From G963556115 sp963678205 (GTDB lineage: Bacteria > Planctomycetota > SZUA-567), in assembly GCA_963678205.1 (NCBI GenBank), contig OY782760.1:248001-312000 (forward strand): a DNA stretch of 64,000 bases. Direction: 5' to 3'. A program made the position numbers and the translations under genes. The notes under the pieces are model-generated. The model had not been told where the DNA came from and ran no database searches. It saw nothing but the letters and a program-made list of their open reading frames with translations. Numbering within the stretch: position 1 is the first letter of the stretch; the number at the start of each line of letters is the position of its first letter. Positions 63,661-64,000 of the stretch are shown piece by piece.

Positions 63661-64000
63661 TTAGTAATTCTCTCCCAACACTTCAAAATGAGCAGTTGGG
63701 TGCGCACATGCAGGGCACGCCTGTGGTGCACTTGTACCTTCATGAAGGTATCCACAATTCATACAACGCCAAACAACTGGCTGTGGTTTGGTAAAGACAA
63801 GACCATTTTTCACATTCTCAGCTAGATCAAGATACCTTTTCTCATGCTGTTTTTCAGCAACCGCAATCGCTTCAAAAGCAAACGCAATATCTTTGAAACC
63901 TTCTTCGCTTGCAGTCTGAGCAAAACTTGGATACATCTCCTCCCATTCATAATGCTCACCTGCAGCAGCAGCGCGTAAATTTGCTTCTACTTCACCAATA
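63661..64000 (-). CDS. rbr: Rubrerythrin (partial, N-terminus beyond window)
   Basis: Diiron peroxidase. Only the C-terminal 112 residues are in the window: ferritin-like helices EANLRAAAAGEHYEW, AIAVAEKQHEKRY with diiron Glu/His, and the C-terminal rubredoxin domain with CMNCGYLHEG and CPACAHP. The frame stays open to position 64000, so the gene continues past the window edge. It lies upstream of desulfoferrodoxin, forming an oxygen-defence pair. Confidence 0.95.
   Translation of the reverse strand, partial: IGEVEANLRAAAAGEHYEWEEMYPSFAQTASEEGFKDIAFAFEAIAVAEKQHEKRYLDLAENVKNGLVFTKPQPVVWRCMNCGYLHEGTSAPQACPACAHPTAHFEVLGENY

Overview
The window is 64 kb of AT-rich, gene-dense chromosome from what looks like an anaerobic, diderm (Gram-negative-type) bacterium. 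An outer membrane is suggested by the Mla-type lipid transport genes, FabZ, an O-antigen ligase/polymerase-like protein and several lipoproteins. Anaerobic life is suggested by the [FeFe]-hydrogenase maturase HydG, desulfoferrodoxin, rubrerythrin and a ferredoxin-fused flavin-binding protein. A lipoprotein ending in a pseudopilin-like DG motif resembles proteins common in the PVC group, but IspG lacks the large insertion usual in several PVC lineages. I therefore leave the phylum open. No prophage, insertion sequence, CRISPR array or rRNA gene was seen.

Layout. 0.3-9.7 kb (+): lipoprotein, exported VxPAxY-repeat protein, C_GCAxxG protein, cvpA, metF, then mlaE-mlaF-mlaD-mlaD and a lipoprotein amidase. 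9.7-15.4 kb (-): STAS protein, diguanylate cyclase, PhoR/PhoB-like pair, gluQ. 15.6-25.2 kb: pgk, O-antigen ligase-like protein with ispG, Ser/Thr kinase, SH3 protein, a small Cys/His protein and a DUF4912-like protein. 25.3-27.6 kb: HxlR regulator divergent from a nitroreductase, then recA. 27.6-28.7 kb is a G-poor non-coding gap before hydG. 30.2-34.3 kb: Memo-like protein, fabZ, adk, cbiG, cobJ. 34.4-40.4 kb: metallo-hydrolase; then a five-gene + strand run coupling a cyclic-nucleotide-binding protein to an FHA-GAF-cyclase-PilZ-like protein, a Cys-cluster protein, a PyrK-like reductase and a flavin/ferredoxin fusion. 40.4-48.4 kb: cupin/AraC pair, initiator tRNA, gcvPB, GT87 and GT2 glycosyltransferases, glgC, a catalytically dead-looking alpha/beta hydrolase. 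48.6-64 kb: purine nucleoside phosphorylase, hybrid kinase and receiver, phoH, ogt, ExeA-like ATPase with a coiled-coil membrane protein, hisI, a pseudo-receiver fused to a restriction-modification specificity domain, a PocR-containing hybrid kinase, an RlmD/TrmA-type methyltransferase, desulfoferrodoxin and rubrerythrin.

Signalling is dense for this length: c-di-GMP synthesis, a cyclic nucleotide synthase beside a receptor, three histidine kinases, two receivers, a Ser/Thr kinase and a STAS protein. Most transcription units end in clear hairpin terminators.

The observations I rate highest are: (1) two genes (metallo-hydrolase and cobJ) whose conserved N-termini are best reached from ATT codons preceded by strong Shine-Dalgarno sequences; (2) the pseudo-receiver/TaqI-type specificity-domain fusion without a methyltransferase domain; (3) the cyclase/receptor module; (4) the ExeA ATPase/coiled-coil membrane protein pair.
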